A stretch of DNA of 64,000 nucleotides from Spelaeicoccus albus (lineage in GTDB: Bacteria; Actinomycetota; Actinomycetes; Actinomycetales; Brevibacteriaceae), in assembly GCF_013409065.1 (NCBI RefSeq), contig NZ_JACBZP010000001.1, forward strand, positions 3,730,518 through 3,794,517, written 5' to 3'. The notes beneath the pieces are model-generated. The model made no database searches and had not been told where the DNA came from. It saw only the letters and a list, made by a program, of their open reading frames with translations. Positions 16,361 to 24,818 of the stretch are shown in pieces. Position 1 is the first letter of the stretch, and each line of letters opens with the position of its first letter. The position numbers were made by a program, and so were the translations under genes.

Positions 16361-17826
16361 AGCGAGCGCCCTCCCCCACTCGCCACGGCCGCGGGCTCTT
16401 GAGGCGGGGCGGCGGCCAACGGCACATGCAGCAATGCCGTCGTGCCGGTCGTGAACCGGGTTCCGGCGCCCAGCTGAAGCGTACCCCCGGCGGCCTCGAT
16501 GATCCGGGTCGAGAGCGAGAGCCCCAGCCCGTCGCCCGAGGTCGGCGCGGTCGGGTTGATCCCGGGGCCCGCATCCGTGACCTCGACAACGCAACCGCCC
16601 GGTTCGGAGTAGGCGGCGACGTATATCGCCGCGCCCGGAGCGTGGCGAGCACAGTTTTCCAGCAGGTTCGTCACTACCTGCGTGAGGACGGCCTCGGGTA
16701 CGGCAACTTCCAATCCGGACGGGCCGTCGAGCGTGATGGGAGCGCCCGAATAGCGCCGCAGCGTCACCAAGCGAGAGAGGACGGCGTCCACCCGGGCAGT
16801 GCTCTTGTCCCGGCTGGGCGCCATCCCTTCGAGCAGGTTGCGAAGCCGTGCCAACTCGTCATCGATCATGGCATTGATCGATCCGTCATTCGCCAACGCG
16901 GCAGCGTCGGGGCGCGGCGTCATCATTGTGGTCACGCACGCCAGAGTGGCAAGCACGTTGCGCATTTCGTGCCGGTGTTCGCTCGCCGCTCGTTCCTTGG
17001 CCGCAGCAACCATGACGGCTTCTGCTCGGGCGGCTCGCCGCTCGGTCACCACCTCGCGGGCGTGCAGGCTCAACGCACCGACCAAGACGAGAAAACCGAC
17101 GAACCGCAGCACCGCGAACTCGATCGTGACCCCGGTTTGCAGCACCAGATGAGCCGCAGCGATGAGCGCAATCCCGTAGCCCATCCGATGCCACACCGGC
17201 TCCCGGCGCCGAAATCCGCGAGCGATGTATGCACAGGCCAATACGCCCCAGACAACCAACAACGATTCTTGAGTGAAGCCCGAGTCAAAGTTGGCGGCAA
17301 CGCCCGCGGACAAACCCACGAAAGTCACCAGCGCGACAGCTGCGATGGCTCGGTTGACGATTGGGCGGTCCGCTGAGCATTGTCGCTGGGGCTCGACGAG
17401 GCCCAGTGCAAGTAGTGCGATGAACACGCTGATCCCCGCCGCTGCACCGCCGGGAACAATCGGACTTGTGCCCGGCGCCTCGAGAATGACGCTGACTGGC
17501 ATGACCACGAGCGCGTAGTATCCCCAGGCATATGTCACTACGCGCAACCCCGGTTCAGCTCTCAAACGGGAACTGACCGCGCACAACAGTGCCACTACTG
17601 CCGCCAATCCCGCGGTCGCCGCCGCCAAAAGCGGATCCGCACGGTACTGCAGCGGATGCATCCCGTGGGCCGCGGTCGCGCGCAACAACAAGATCGCCGT
17701 CCCAGCCGCAACCAGGATTACGACTCCTTCGGCGGCGATTTTCGTCATGACGTCGGCTGCAAGCCTGACGCGTGCGGACGCCGCACTTGCAGCACTGTTG
17801 GTGCGAACTCCGCTAACGACGCTCAT
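16357..17826 (-). CDS. Membrane sensor histidine kinase
   Basis: The N-terminal half (about residues 25-245) has seven to eight hydrophobic helices and little extracytoplasmic sequence, suggesting sensing within or near the membrane. The phospho-acceptor segment SEHRHEMRNVLATLA follows, then the ATPase boxes NLLENCARHAPGA, EVTDAGPGI and GDGLGLSLSTRIIEAAGG. The ATG at 17826 has GAAGG 6 bases upstream; a further ATG at 17856 lacks one. The 3' end overlaps the regulator gene by 4 bases. The signal is unknown. Confidence 0.92.
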   Translation of the reverse strand: MSVVSGVRTNSAASAASARVRLAADVMTKIAAEGVVILVAAGTAILLLRATAAHGMHPLQYRADPLLAAATAGLAAVVALLCAVSSRLRAEPGLRVVTYAWGYYALVVMPVSVILEAPGTSPIVPGGAAAGISVFIALLALGLVEPQRQCSADRPIVNRAIAAVALVTFVGLSAGVAANFDSGFTQESLLVVWGVLACAYIARGFRRREPVWHRMGYGIALIAAAHLVLQTGVTIEFAVLRFVGFLVLVGALSLHAREVVTERRAARAEAVMVAAAKERAASEHRHEMRNVLATLACVTTMMTPRPDAAALANDGSINAMIDDELARLRNLLEGMAPSRDKSTARVDAVLSRLVTLRRYSGAPITLDGPSGLEVAVPEAVLTQVVTNLLENCARHAPGAAIYVAAYSEPGGCVVEVTDAGPGINPTAPTSGDGLGLSLSTRIIEAAGGTLQLGAGTRFTTGTTALLHVPLAAAPPQEPAAVASGGGRSL

Positions 17827-17910
17827 ATGCCTTCGCCCCCGATTCGCTGCCGGCACCTGTGTTTCGATACTTCCTCAAAACAACCTATGAGCTAGCCGAA
17901 CGGCGGTCAC

Positions 17911-17948
17911 GAGTACGTAGTACTCCAACCGAGAGCGCAGTACTACTC
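17911..17948. promoter_or_regulatory. Paired AGTACTAC sites upstream of the sensor kinase
   Basis: GAGTACGTAGTACTC (17911-17925) is palindromic, and GTAGTACT (17917-17924) forms an inverted pair with AGTACTAC (17939-17946), 14 bases apart. The sites lie 85-125 bases before the kinase start. The same octamer occurs upstream of the GT2 gene at 12165, which suggests shared control, most simply by the adjacent response regulator. Confidence 0.5.
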
Positions 17949-18013
17949 ATTTGTTCAAACCGGCCGTTTGTCCCTTTACTTGTCCATTTGGCTGTCGGCG
18001 CCGTCCGGGAATG

Positions 18014-18053
18014 AGCCTGTCCGCATGAGGGGACGGCCCCATGCGGACAGGCT
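18014..18053. terminator. Terminator-like stem-loop after the TasA-like gene
   Basis: AGCCTGTCCGCATG (18014-18027) and CATGCGGACAGGCT (18040-18053) form a perfect 14-bp stem with a 12-base loop. It lies 56 bases beyond the minus-strand TasA-like gene. No strong U-run follows on either strand. Confidence 0.6.
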
Positions 18054-18108
18054 GGTTGGTGCAGCGAACGGCGACTGCTCGCTGACGCTGTCGCTACGTA
18101 AGGCAGCG

Positions 18109-18618
18109 TTACGACGTCTGGAGAGTTGCTACCACCTTGGCTGACGCCGTCAAGTCTTCGAGCGCGTTCTGATTCGTATTTGTTTCGGGCAACGTCACCT
18201 TAATGGTGAACGTTCTTGAACCACCCGGAGCAAGCGTGCCAGCGTCGTATGCACCGTAACCTTCTACCTGTGCCAGCGTCCCCGGAGCATTCGTTCCGAC
18301 CTTTACTTGAAGTGCGTTTATCAGCTCCGGGTCACCGCCGGCATTATCCAACTCGACAGTGAGGTCGCCACTGACAGAACCAGTGTTCGTCAACGTATAA
18401 GTCTCCGTGTACGTGGTGCCGGGCTTCCACTTCACGTTCGGGAATACGTCGCTGAAGCTATGTTCCACAGCGATATTTCCCGTAGCGATTGTTTGCGTCG
18501 GGCCCGTGTCGGTATCGGTGAAGTAGGAGAAGGTGCCCGCCGTCAGACAGACGGCGGCACCGACCGCCGCCACACTGCCGGCCGCTGTGCCGAGCTTCTT
18601 CTTCGTCGTGGATTCCAT
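18109..18618 (-). CDS. TasA/camelysin-like secreted protein, probable SipW substrate
   Basis: The 169-residue product has a basic start (MESTTKKKLG), a hydrophobic helix and then AGTFSYFTDTDTG, the motif found around the cleavage site of TasA-type proteins processed by SipW peptidases. The rest predicts beta strands (YTETYTLTNTGSVSGDLTVEL, GGSRTFTIKVTLPE), as in TasA-like matrix fibre proteins. The ATG at 18618 has AGAGGA about 6 bases upstream. It is divergent from the SipW-type peptidase gene at 18851, supporting an enzyme-substrate pair. A surface fibre or matrix role is known for Bacillus TasA and is inferred here. Confidence 0.8.
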   Translation of the reverse strand: MESTTKKKLGTAAGSVAAVGAAVCLTAGTFSYFTDTDTGPTQTIATGNIAVEHSFSDVFPNVKWKPGTTYTETYTLTNTGSVSGDLTVELDNAGGDPELINALQVKVGTNAPGTLAQVEGYGAYDAGTLAPGGSRTFTIKVTLPETNTNQNALEDLTASAKVVATLQTS

Positions 18619-18850
18619 GGTGTCCTCTTTCGGATCGGGCCGCCGGGAGCGATGAGGAGGTGGCTTGGCGGCAAGACCATCGCCTGATACACCACCGTGG
18701 CCGACGGTGGCGTTCGCCGGCATCGGCAATCGTGACTATCTGCCAATAGCCACAATTGACGATGCGTCGTCCGCTGCGATTCGGCGAAGCTGGCCATGGC
18801 GCCGGAATTGCACGGCGCGCCAACGAGATCGCGAGAAGGGACGGCTTGCG

Positions 18851-19489
18851 ATGGGAACGTCAACGAACGAATCTGTCGACAGCGCAGAATCCGAGGTCGA
18901 GAGCTGCACCAAAGCCTCACCGCCGACTGAGCCCCGAGCACAATCCGGGCTGCGACGCGCGCTGGGGCGAATAATCGCCCTTGTCTCAACCATCGCAGTA
19001 GCGGCAATCCTCGCTTTAGCGGTGTTCTTGACTCTCGTACCGGCGGTGTCGGGCGGTCACACTCTGACGGTGCTTTCCGGAAGTATGGTGCCGCGCCTAC
19101 CGGTGGGATCGGTCGTCGTCGATCGTCCGGTAGCTCCTGGTTCGCTGGACGTCGGCGATATCGTCACATATCAAAAAACCGATCAGTCGACGCATGCCCA
19201 GGTACTCATTACCCACCGCATCGTTGCGAAACACAACGGTAAACACGGTCTCGTGTTCACCACGAAAGGCGACGCCAACCGAACAGCCGATCCAGAGCCC
19301 GTGCGCGCATCCCAAATTCGCGGCGAGCTCTGGTACGACGTGCCCTATATCGGCATCGTGCGAGGCTTTCTCCTTGCCCCAGCCGGCTTGCTCATGATCG
19401 GCAGCGCGGTTTTGCTGATCGCGGCAATCTGGTTCCTTGCTCGAGTCAGCCGCTCGACTCGGACGGCCGGTGGAGGCAGCAAACCGTGA
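18851..19489 (+). CDS. sipW: Signal peptidase I, SipW (ER-type)
   Basis: The protein (212 residues) has an N-terminal helix (about 40-65), the catalytic Ser motif VLSGSMVPRLPVGSVVV, then GDIVTYQ, the ER-type catalytic His in LITHRIVA (instead of the Lys of standard bacterial signal peptidases), FTTKGDANRTADPEPV and a second helix near the C-terminus. This identifies the SipW class, which releases TasA-like proteins. The ATG at 18851 has GAAGGGA about 9 bases upstream. Two candidate substrates flank it, one divergent and one overlapping its stop. Confidence 0.9.
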   Translation: MGTSTNESVDSAESEVESCTKASPPTEPRAQSGLRRALGRIIALVSTIAVAAILALAVFLTLVPAVSGGHTLTVLSGSMVPRLPVGSVVVDRPVAPGSLDVGDIVTYQKTDQSTHAQVLITHRIVAKHNGKHGLVFTTKGDANRTADPEPVRASQIRGELWYDVPYIGIVRGFLLAPAGLLMIGSAVLLIAAIWFLARVSRSTRTAGGGSKP

Positions 19490-20022
19490 GACATTTACGT
19501 GGTGCTTTCGTCGTGGTATGTGCCGCTGCTCTGGGAATACTTGGCACGAGCGCCGGGTATCTGGTCGATGAGGGCGGCACATACGCGTACTTCACGGCGT
19601 CTACGTCGAATGCCATCACGATCACCACGGCCACGCATTTCCCATCCTCAGATCATGAAGACGCAGAGACTTCGGACAGTGACAGCTCGAGAAGCGGCGA
19701 CGCATCGAGTGACGAAACCCCATCGCCGGAAGGCAAAAAGCAGCGTCCGCCCGCTGTGGCCTCGCACCCTTCAGAGCCAGCGCCCGATAGTGTCAAGCCC
19801 GCGCCGAAACGTCCCAAACCCTCAACTCCAGACGGGACCACGCCGACAATGACTCCGACGCGTGAGAGCGAGCCAAGCCCGCCGAAACAGCCAGAGCATT
19901 CCGAAAACACGACAAAGCACACGTCGCCACCAACTACCGGCAGCGCAAACGCCGAGGGGCCTTCAGCAGAAAAGAGCCAAGATCACGGCCCGAGCCCTGC
20001 CCCGACTGCGCCAACTAACTGA
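19486..20022 (+). CDS. Second SipW-type secreted protein with Pro/Ser/Thr-rich tail
   Basis: A GTG overlapping the peptidase stop (GTGA) opens 178 residues. The first 45 hold a signal helix (FVVVCAAALGILGTSAGYLV) and the segment GGTYAYFTASTSNA, which matches the SipW cleavage-site motif. The rest is low complexity, rich in Pro, Ser, Thr, Glu and Lys, typical of an extended cell-wall-spanning stalk; no sorting signal or C-terminal helix is seen. It is probably exported and processed by the adjacent peptidase. The function is unknown. Confidence 0.75.
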   Translation: MRHLRGAFVVVCAAALGILGTSAGYLVDEGGTYAYFTASTSNAITITTATHFPSSDHEDAETSDSDSSRSGDASSDETPSPEGKKQRPPAVASHPSEPAPDSVKPAPKRPKPSTPDGTTPTMTPTRESEPSPPKQPEHSENTTKHTSPPTTGSANAEGPSAEKSQDHGPSPAPTAPTN

Positions 20023-20149
20023 TCGTCCCGGCGTGTACGGCGCGTGGATCAACTGCGTCGAAAAGCGCGTGCAGCGTCGACGACCGGGTCAATTGTCATC
20101 GTTGCTCGGATACGGTAGTCGAACCGCGGACGGGTGAGGGAGGATATCG

Positions 20150-21376
20150 ATGGCAGGGGCTCTTCGTTCAGCTGCGCGCTCATCGTTTGCCCGTTTTTGG
20201 ACGGCAGCCGCACTAAGCTCGTTCGGCTCGGCAGTCACGACCGTGGCGATGCCCGTGCTGGTGGTTCAGGTGCTCGCAGCGACACCAGTCCAGGTCGGTG
20301 TGGTCAACGCCGCACAATTCGTCCCCTATGCGCTGCTAGGGCTGCTAGCCGGGGCATACACTGATCGGTGGCGCCGCCGACCAATCCTGGTGTGGGCGAG
20401 CATCGGGCGTGCCGCGACACTTGGGGTAATCCCGGTCCTGTGGCTGAGCGGTGTGCTACAGATCTGGATGCTGGTCACCACCTTGTTGTTGTTCGGCGGT
20501 TGTTCCGTGTTCGGGTTCGCCGCCACACAGTCGCTGCTTCCACGGTTAGTGCCCCGGAAGGGGCTGGTCGTCGCGAACGCCAGGCTGGATCAGACCGACG
20601 CGGCCGCGCAGACGCTCGGGCCGGCCATTGGTGGCGGACTCGTCGGATTGTTGGGCGCACCGGTCGCAATCCTTGTCGACGCGGTCAGCTATCTCGCCGA
20701 TGCCGTGTTGAACGCAAGCATCCGAATTCGTGAACCTCAGCCCGACTCGCCGGCTCGGAGCCTTCGCACGGAGATCCGTGACGGCCTACGCTGGACCTAC
20801 CGTCACCGCACGTTGGGCCCGTTGGCTGCCTCGACGCACGTGTGGTTCCTGGCCAACGGGGCGGCAATGACCACCTTGTCGCTGCTGATACTGCGCTCTC
20901 TGGGGTGGTCCGGCTTCGCCTTCGGGGCGCTGCTGGCAGTCTTCGGCCTCGCCACCTTGGCCGGTGCGTCGGTCGCGCCCCGGATCGGTGAATGGCTTGG
21001 GCCTGGACCGGTTATTATTCTGACTCGGTGCGCCTATCCGGTGGCGTGGCTTATCGTCGCCATCGCCCAGCATGGCGCTCTCGGCACGGCCCTAATGTTC
21101 ATAGCGCTGGCCATTCAAGGACTGACAGCCGGCGTGGAGAACTCTAACGAGGTGGGCTATTGGCAGACGCAGACGCCGGACGGACTGCTTGGCCGAGTCA
21201 ACGCCACCCGACGCTCGGTCAACAGGACGATAGGCGCACTTGGAGCTCTGCTGGCCGGACTGGCCGTCGGACTCATCGGCGTTCGGCTCACGCTCATCGG
21301 CGTTGTCATCGTCTTCGCGGTCGCGGCATTGACCGCAGCACTATCCCCACTTCGACAAGCCCGCCACCTCAGCTGA
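20150..21376 (+). CDS. MFS transporter (EntS/MFS_3-like exporter)
   Basis: The 408-residue protein has about 12 membrane helices and the MFS loop 2-3 signature AGAYTDRWRRRPILVWA. The overall pattern (SLLPRLVPRKGLVVANARLDQTD..., GLRWTYRHRTLGPLAAST) fits the MFS_3/EntS-like group of drug or siderophore exporters. The ATG at 20150 has GGGAGG 6 bases upstream. It stands alone, so the substrate cannot be inferred. Confidence 0.88.
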   Translation: MAGALRSAARSSFARFWTAAALSSFGSAVTTVAMPVLVVQVLAATPVQVGVVNAAQFVPYALLGLLAGAYTDRWRRRPILVWASIGRAATLGVIPVLWLSGVLQIWMLVTTLLLFGGCSVFGFAATQSLLPRLVPRKGLVVANARLDQTDAAAQTLGPAIGGGLVGLLGAPVAILVDAVSYLADAVLNASIRIREPQPDSPARSLRTEIRDGLRWTYRHRTLGPLAASTHVWFLANGAAMTTLSLLILRSLGWSGFAFGALLAVFGLATLAGASVAPRIGEWLGPGPVIILTRCAYPVAWLIVAIAQHGALGTALMFIALAIQGLTAGVENSNEVGYWQTQTPDGLLGRVNATRRSVNRTIGALGALLAGLAVGLIGVRLTLIGVVIVFAVAALTAALSPLRQARHLS

Positions 21377-21479
21377 ATTCGAGGATCCATATACGCAATT
21401 TCGTGACCACCGGGCTGCAACAATTGCTGTGCCCGCTTGACGAACGGTTTACGGTGCCAGCTCGATGCGCTCGTGAGCG

Positions 21480-21631
21480 TCGCGATGTGCGAGTCTCGAC
21501 CTCGTCGCCTGCAATGACGCCGGCAGCAGCGCGGTTCTCGGCGCTAAGGGGGACGAAGTATCGACCGCCCATCCGACCGGAATTCCGGTCGCCGTCTCGC
21601 CACCCAGTTCTACCGTGCTCTGGAACCGCAT
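21480..21631 (-). pseudogene. Frameshifted remnant of a DUF1905 gene
   Basis: One minus-strand frame starts MRFQSTVELGGETATGIPV, which matches the N-terminus of DUF1905 proteins. The next frame continues MGGRYFVPLSAENRAAAGV and then IAGDEVE, which matches a later part. The middle segment expected between them is missing and the reading frame shifts at the junction, followed by stops. The rest of 21377-21701 holds no gene. Confidence 0.6.
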
Positions 21632-21701
21632 GAACGCACACGATACCGATCGGCGGCACTGCCCACCAGTCCAAAGAGCGATCGGCTTGCGGGACGGTCG
21701 G

Positions 21702-22133
21702 TCAGCGATCGAAGCGGACGAACGCCCTCAGAGACCCGCTGGCAGTCTTGCTGATCTCTTGGTAACCGAGGTGTTCGTAGAAGGCCTGCTGGGCCGGTTG
21801 GTCGTCGGTGAGTAGGACCTTCTGGCGCACCTCGGCATACGGCTCCAACGCGGAACGGACCAGCGCGGCACCGAGCCCACGGCGTTGATGTCGTGGATGG
21901 ACAAGTACGTCTTGGAGGTAGGCGATGCTGGCGCCGTCTGAAATGACCCGTGCCAGCCCGATGAGGGCCCCTCCCTCTCGGGCGACGACAATGCGTGACG
22001 ATCCAGCCAAGGCGGCCTGCAAGACATCGGGCTGCTCGGTGTAGGCGATCCATCCGACCGCACGGTACAGCCCAAGAACCTGCACTTGGTCGAGATCGGA
22101 CGCGATCTCAACGGTCACACCATCGCGGAGCAT
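21702..22133 (-). CDS. GNAT-family N-acetyltransferase
   Basis: The 143-residue protein has the acetyl-CoA-binding segment DVLVHPRHQRRGLGAALVRSAL (Q/RxxGxG/A motif) followed by QQAFYEHLGYQEIS, the usual GNAT C-terminal strand. It is compact like the YhbS/PhnO-type single-domain enzymes. The ATG at 22133 (MLRDGVTVE) gives the standard N-terminus; upstream in-frame starts add non-conserved sequence. The substrate is unknown. The interval 22134-22434 upstream contains no gene I can support. Confidence 0.85.
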   Translation of the reverse strand: MLRDGVTVEIASDLDQVQVLGLYRAVGWIAYTEQPDVLQAALAGSSRIVVAREGGALIGLARVISDGASIAYLQDVLVHPRHQRRGLGAALVRSALEPYAEVRQKVLLTDDQPAQQAFYEHLGYQEISKTASGSLRAFVRFDR

Positions 22134-22434
22134 GCGTGCAAGTATACGGGCATGAGCGTTGCCGCGAGAGAAGCAACAATACGGACCCGCGTCGTCCAGG
22201 CCATTCCGCAGGAGGATCACCCAATGGTCCGGTCAAGACAGAAACGCTCGAAGTTTAGTGATCCAGGCCTCGGATGCCTCCAGGTGAGCGTCGCGCTACT
22301 GCGGTACGACCGCGTTGGGTTACCGGGGAACTTCTTGTCGATTACGTTCGGGTCGATGTCGAACGTCCCGGTTGATTCCACCTGCAATACTTCTGCGCTA
22401 TGCGCGTGATCAGGACTATCAGCGCCGACGCCGA

Positions 22435-23082
22435 TCAGACGGTCGACTTGGGCGTCGGCACCTTCAACTTCGCCGCCGGACCATGCCCGGTCCAACCCAC
22501 CTGCAGCATTGTTGGCGCGTACTGCGCGCCGGGAGCCGTAACCACGACTTGGCAGGTGGTCGAGACGCTGTTCTTCGGGTCCCAGCTTGCCCCGTCGTCG
22601 GTCGGCGGGCGGCAGCGATCGCCGAATTGCGACGCGTATTGCAGGATGCCAATTTTGTTGTCGTGGCCCTTGTCGATCGCGACGTTCCCGCCAGGCCCGT
22701 CCGCGTTGTCCGGATTGCCCTTGACCATTGCCGACTGGAAGGCGACGTAATAGGGCACAGCGGTCTTCATCGACAGGGGTTGATCAGGGCCCATCAATTT
22801 GACCTTCTTCAGATCACCGGACGCACCCTTCACCACGCTGACAATGCGCACCAAATACGTGTGCGCGGGTATCGGGCGGTCCTTCGGCCGATGCACCAGC
22901 GCCCAGTGCCCGGCCGGAACCAGCGACTTCGGTGAATTGCTGGCCGACTTGATCTGCGCGTGCGTCACGCGCATAGCTTTATGGGACGGCGTCGGGTCGG
23001 GCTGGCTTTCGGCCGACGAGCAGCCCGCTGCCAGCAACGCCACCGCTGCAACCGCGGAGGTCAACCGGAGGCACTCACGCAT
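22435..23082 (-). CDS. Hypothetical lipoprotein
   Basis: The signal MRECLRLTSAVAAVALLAAGC ends in a lipobox (LAAGC), so the mature 195-residue protein should be lipid-anchored outside the membrane. The body has two later Cys (RC, TTC) that could form a disulfide, and a motif-poor beta-rich composition (YLVRIVSVVKGAS, AVPYYVAFQSAMVKG). I recognise no family. The ATG at 23082 has AGGA about 8 bases upstream; the ATG at 23118 would add 12 residues ahead of the signal and has no ribosome binding site. Confidence 0.75.
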   Translation of the reverse strand: MRECLRLTSAVAAVALLAAGCSSAESQPDPTPSHKAMRVTHAQIKSASNSPKSLVPAGHWALVHRPKDRPIPAHTYLVRIVSVVKGASGDLKKVKLMGPDQPLSMKTAVPYYVAFQSAMVKGNPDNADGPGGNVAIDKGHDNKIGILQYASQFGDRCRPPTDDGASWDPKNSVSTTCQVVVTAPGAQYAPTMLQVGWTGHGPAAKLKVPTPKSTV

Positions 23083-23221
23083 GCGCAATCCTATCCGCCG
23101 GTCAATTGTTTTCGACATGCGATCTATTATCTACATTTCCCCGAAGTTGGCGCGGTCGCGCCGGCGACCAAAATGTACTAAATGTAGCGAGCAGTCACCC
23201 CGCGCCGACTGCTCCGGCAAA

Positions 23222-23713
23222 TTAGAGGGGCGCCGCGGCCGACGCGGTGGCGAGTGCGTCCAGATGGGCTAGCGAATTCGTCAGATGCTCGCGCGGGAAA
23301 GGCGGGAAGGTGATGTGCTCGCGCAAGAATGGCGGCACTGCCGACCAGTCATACGTCAGCGTGACCGTCGTGCCGTCCTGCCCATCCGGGACGAGGTCGT
23401 ATCGCCATTGCCATCCGCCGTACCCGATGGTGCCCGATCCATCGTCTTGTCCCGGCTGCCACGAAATCGCACGCGGCCGATCAAATGCTTCGACCCGGTT
23501 ACACATCTCGTAGTGTCCGTCCGGATGGTTGGAGTGATACATCGCGATGCGGAACGTCTGCCCGGATTCGGCCAACCTCTCGCCGTCGAGCGCCTCGCGC
23601 ACCCAACCGGTTCCGTCGATCGCAGCATGCTGAGCCGGATCGGCGAGTACGGCGAACACGGTTTCCGGTTCCGCGGCAATAGTTCGGGTTGCAGTCATTG
23701 TGTCGTCTGCCAT
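23222..23713 (-). CDS. SRPBCC-family protein
   Basis: The N-terminus MTATRTIAAEPETVFAVLADPAQHAAID is the typical start of the START/SRPBCC polyketide-cyclase-like fold, and the C-terminus (TTVTLTYDWSAVPPFLREHITFPPF, then a long helix) fits it too. The length is 163 residues from the ATG at 23713. Such proteins bind small hydrophobic molecules; the ligand is unknown. SRPBCC proteins include the Rv0910 toxin partner of the antitoxin family seen at 12271, but the genes are 11 kb apart and I do not link them. Confidence 0.82.
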   Translation of the reverse strand: MADDTMTATRTIAAEPETVFAVLADPAQHAAIDGTGWVREALDGERLAESGQTFRIAMYHSNHPDGHYEMCNRVEAFDRPRAISWQPGQDDGSGTIGYGGWQWRYDLVPDGQDGTTVTLTYDWSAVPPFLREHITFPPFPREHLTNSLAHLDALATASAAAPL

Positions 23714-23827
23714 GGGAGCGTTCCTTCGGTCGATGTTCGGCGGCCCGAGCCGCACCTGTACCGGTACCGACGGTGAGCGGCGCTCGAACTCATCGGTCGG
23801 CGTCCGAAATCGATCTGGGCCGCCGGC

Positions 23828-24253
23828 TTAAGTGACGGGTGCGACCTGAAATCCGGCTGCCTCGGCGCCGGCGCGCAACCTCGTGTCCCACACGGCAAAC
23901 AGAGCGTCGCCGATCCCGATGGCCAGCGCGCTTGCCAGATGCACGGCGTCCGCGCCGCGCAATCCGTGAAGGCCCGCTAGTTCGCCGGCGTGCAGACTGA
24001 TCGTCTCGGTCATCTCGACTACCCGAGCCGCGGCCCAGAATTCTTCCCACAGCACCTCGGCCCGGCGTTGATCTTCGGCGTCCAACCGATGACTACGACC
24101 GGCGGCTGCCAAAGCGGCGCACACTTCCGGATAGGCCAACCGTGACGACACGGGCACATCGCACCCGTCCCAGAGTGCAGCCGACAGTTCGCTGCCGTTT
24201 TCCTCAACGACCAATTTGATGAACGCGCTGCTATCGAAATAGACGATCGGCAT
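23828..24253 (-). CDS. vapC: PIN-domain toxin (VapC type)
   Basis: The PIN ribonuclease fold is shown by YFDSSAFIKL (first Asp), Glu in YPEVCAAL, GLRGADAVHLASAL (third acidic cluster) and AVWDTRLRAGAEAAGF (last Asp). VapC toxins cut tRNA or rRNA when released from their antitoxin. The 141-residue length is normal. The antitoxin gene lies 2 bases upstream in the same direction, so the two form one module. Confidence 0.92.
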   Translation of the reverse strand: MPIVYFDSSAFIKLVVEENGSELSAALWDGCDVPVSSRLAYPEVCAALAAAGRSHRLDAEDQRRAEVLWEEFWAAARVVEMTETISLHAGELAGLHGLRGADAVHLASALAIGIGDALFAVWDTRLRAGAEAAGFQVAPVT

Positions 24254-24255
24254 AC

Positions 24256-24519
24256 TTAGCGGCGCGGCTCACCGATCAAGTCGGCCACGGGTCCCGACGC
24301 GCGAACCCGCGATGTGCTTCGCGCTTCGGGACGACTCGAATGGCGCGGCCTGGTCAATACACCGCTCGAAGTCAGTTGCTCGATCAGCGGCGCGGTCTCG
24401 ACCGACGACAGACGTGCGACAGGCGTTCCTCGATCAGTTATGACGATTTCCTCACCGTCCTGTGCCCGCTCGATCCAGGTCGCCAATTCCGCGCGGAGCC
24501 TGCTGATTGTGACGTCCAT
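24256..24519 (-). CDS. Phd/YefM-type antitoxin
   Basis: The 87-residue product begins MDVTISRLRAELATWIERAQ and continues DGEEIVITDRGTPVARLSSV, the DNA-binding fold of Phd/YefM antitoxins (PF02604). The C-terminus (RSTSRVRASGPVADLIGE) is the extended toxin-wrapping part. The start at 24519 rather than 24540 is chosen because it gives the family N-terminus. It is the first gene of the toxin-antitoxin operon and should repress it. Confidence 0.9.
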   Translation of the reverse strand: MDVTISRLRAELATWIERAQDGEEIVITDRGTPVARLSSVETAPLIEQLTSSGVLTRPRHSSRPEARSTSRVRASGPVADLIGEPRR

Positions 24520-24527
24520 ACCTACTA

Positions 24528-24535
24528 TTGTACAA
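24528..24535. promoter_or_regulatory. TTGTACAA palindrome at the antitoxin promoter
   Basis: TTGTACAA lies 9 bases before the antitoxin start, and a related GTACAA occurs at 24553-24558. Toxin-antitoxin complexes usually repress through short palindromes in this position; the assignment is by position only. Confidence 0.35.
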
Positions 24536-24571
24536 CTCACTAGAATTCAAACGTACAAATTATCCGACGGA

Positions 24572-24721
24572 CTACCGTCCGCCCAGTGTCGAGATCGTGA
24601 CGGCCACGGCAACGACCACCACAACCAGGGCCAGGCTCACGAGCCAGCCTTCCCACGTGCGGGGACGAACATTCGGCCCCAGCCCCTTCGCGAACCATTC
24701 GCTCGGTCGATGCCGTTTCAT
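24572..24721 (-). CDS. 49-residue single-helix membrane protein
   Basis: The ATG at 24721 gives MKRHRPSEWFAKGLGPNVRP, then one hydrophobic helix (WLVSLALVVVVVAVAVTIS) and a short tail. The basic N-terminus suggests a cytoplasmic head. Small proteins of this layout are common in Actinobacteria and poorly annotated. A longer in-frame reading to 24988 runs antisense through the TRIC gene and is rejected. The function is unknown. Confidence 0.6.
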   Translation of the reverse strand: MKRHRPSEWFAKGLGPNVRPRTWEGWLVSLALVVVVVAVAVTISTLGGR

Positions 24722-24818
24722 AGTCACCGTTCTACCAGGTACTTGGCTAGCGGCTCGGCGGTGACGCATCGCCGGAAGGCCATATTGCCACGCCGCGGCC
24801 TCGTGGTAAGCCTGTGGG

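Noticed and set aside
22217-22434. Minus-strand frame after the lipoprotein gene with a protein-like stretch (TGTFDIDPNVIDKKFPGNP)
   Set aside because: There is no start or ribosome binding site of its own beyond the overlap with the lipoprotein gene, and no family match; it could be a decayed 3' extension but cannot be supported.
23222-23713. Possible toxin partner of the MT0933-like antitoxin-family protein
   Set aside because: SRPBCC proteins are a large family, the two genes are 11 kb apart, and nothing in the sequence links them.
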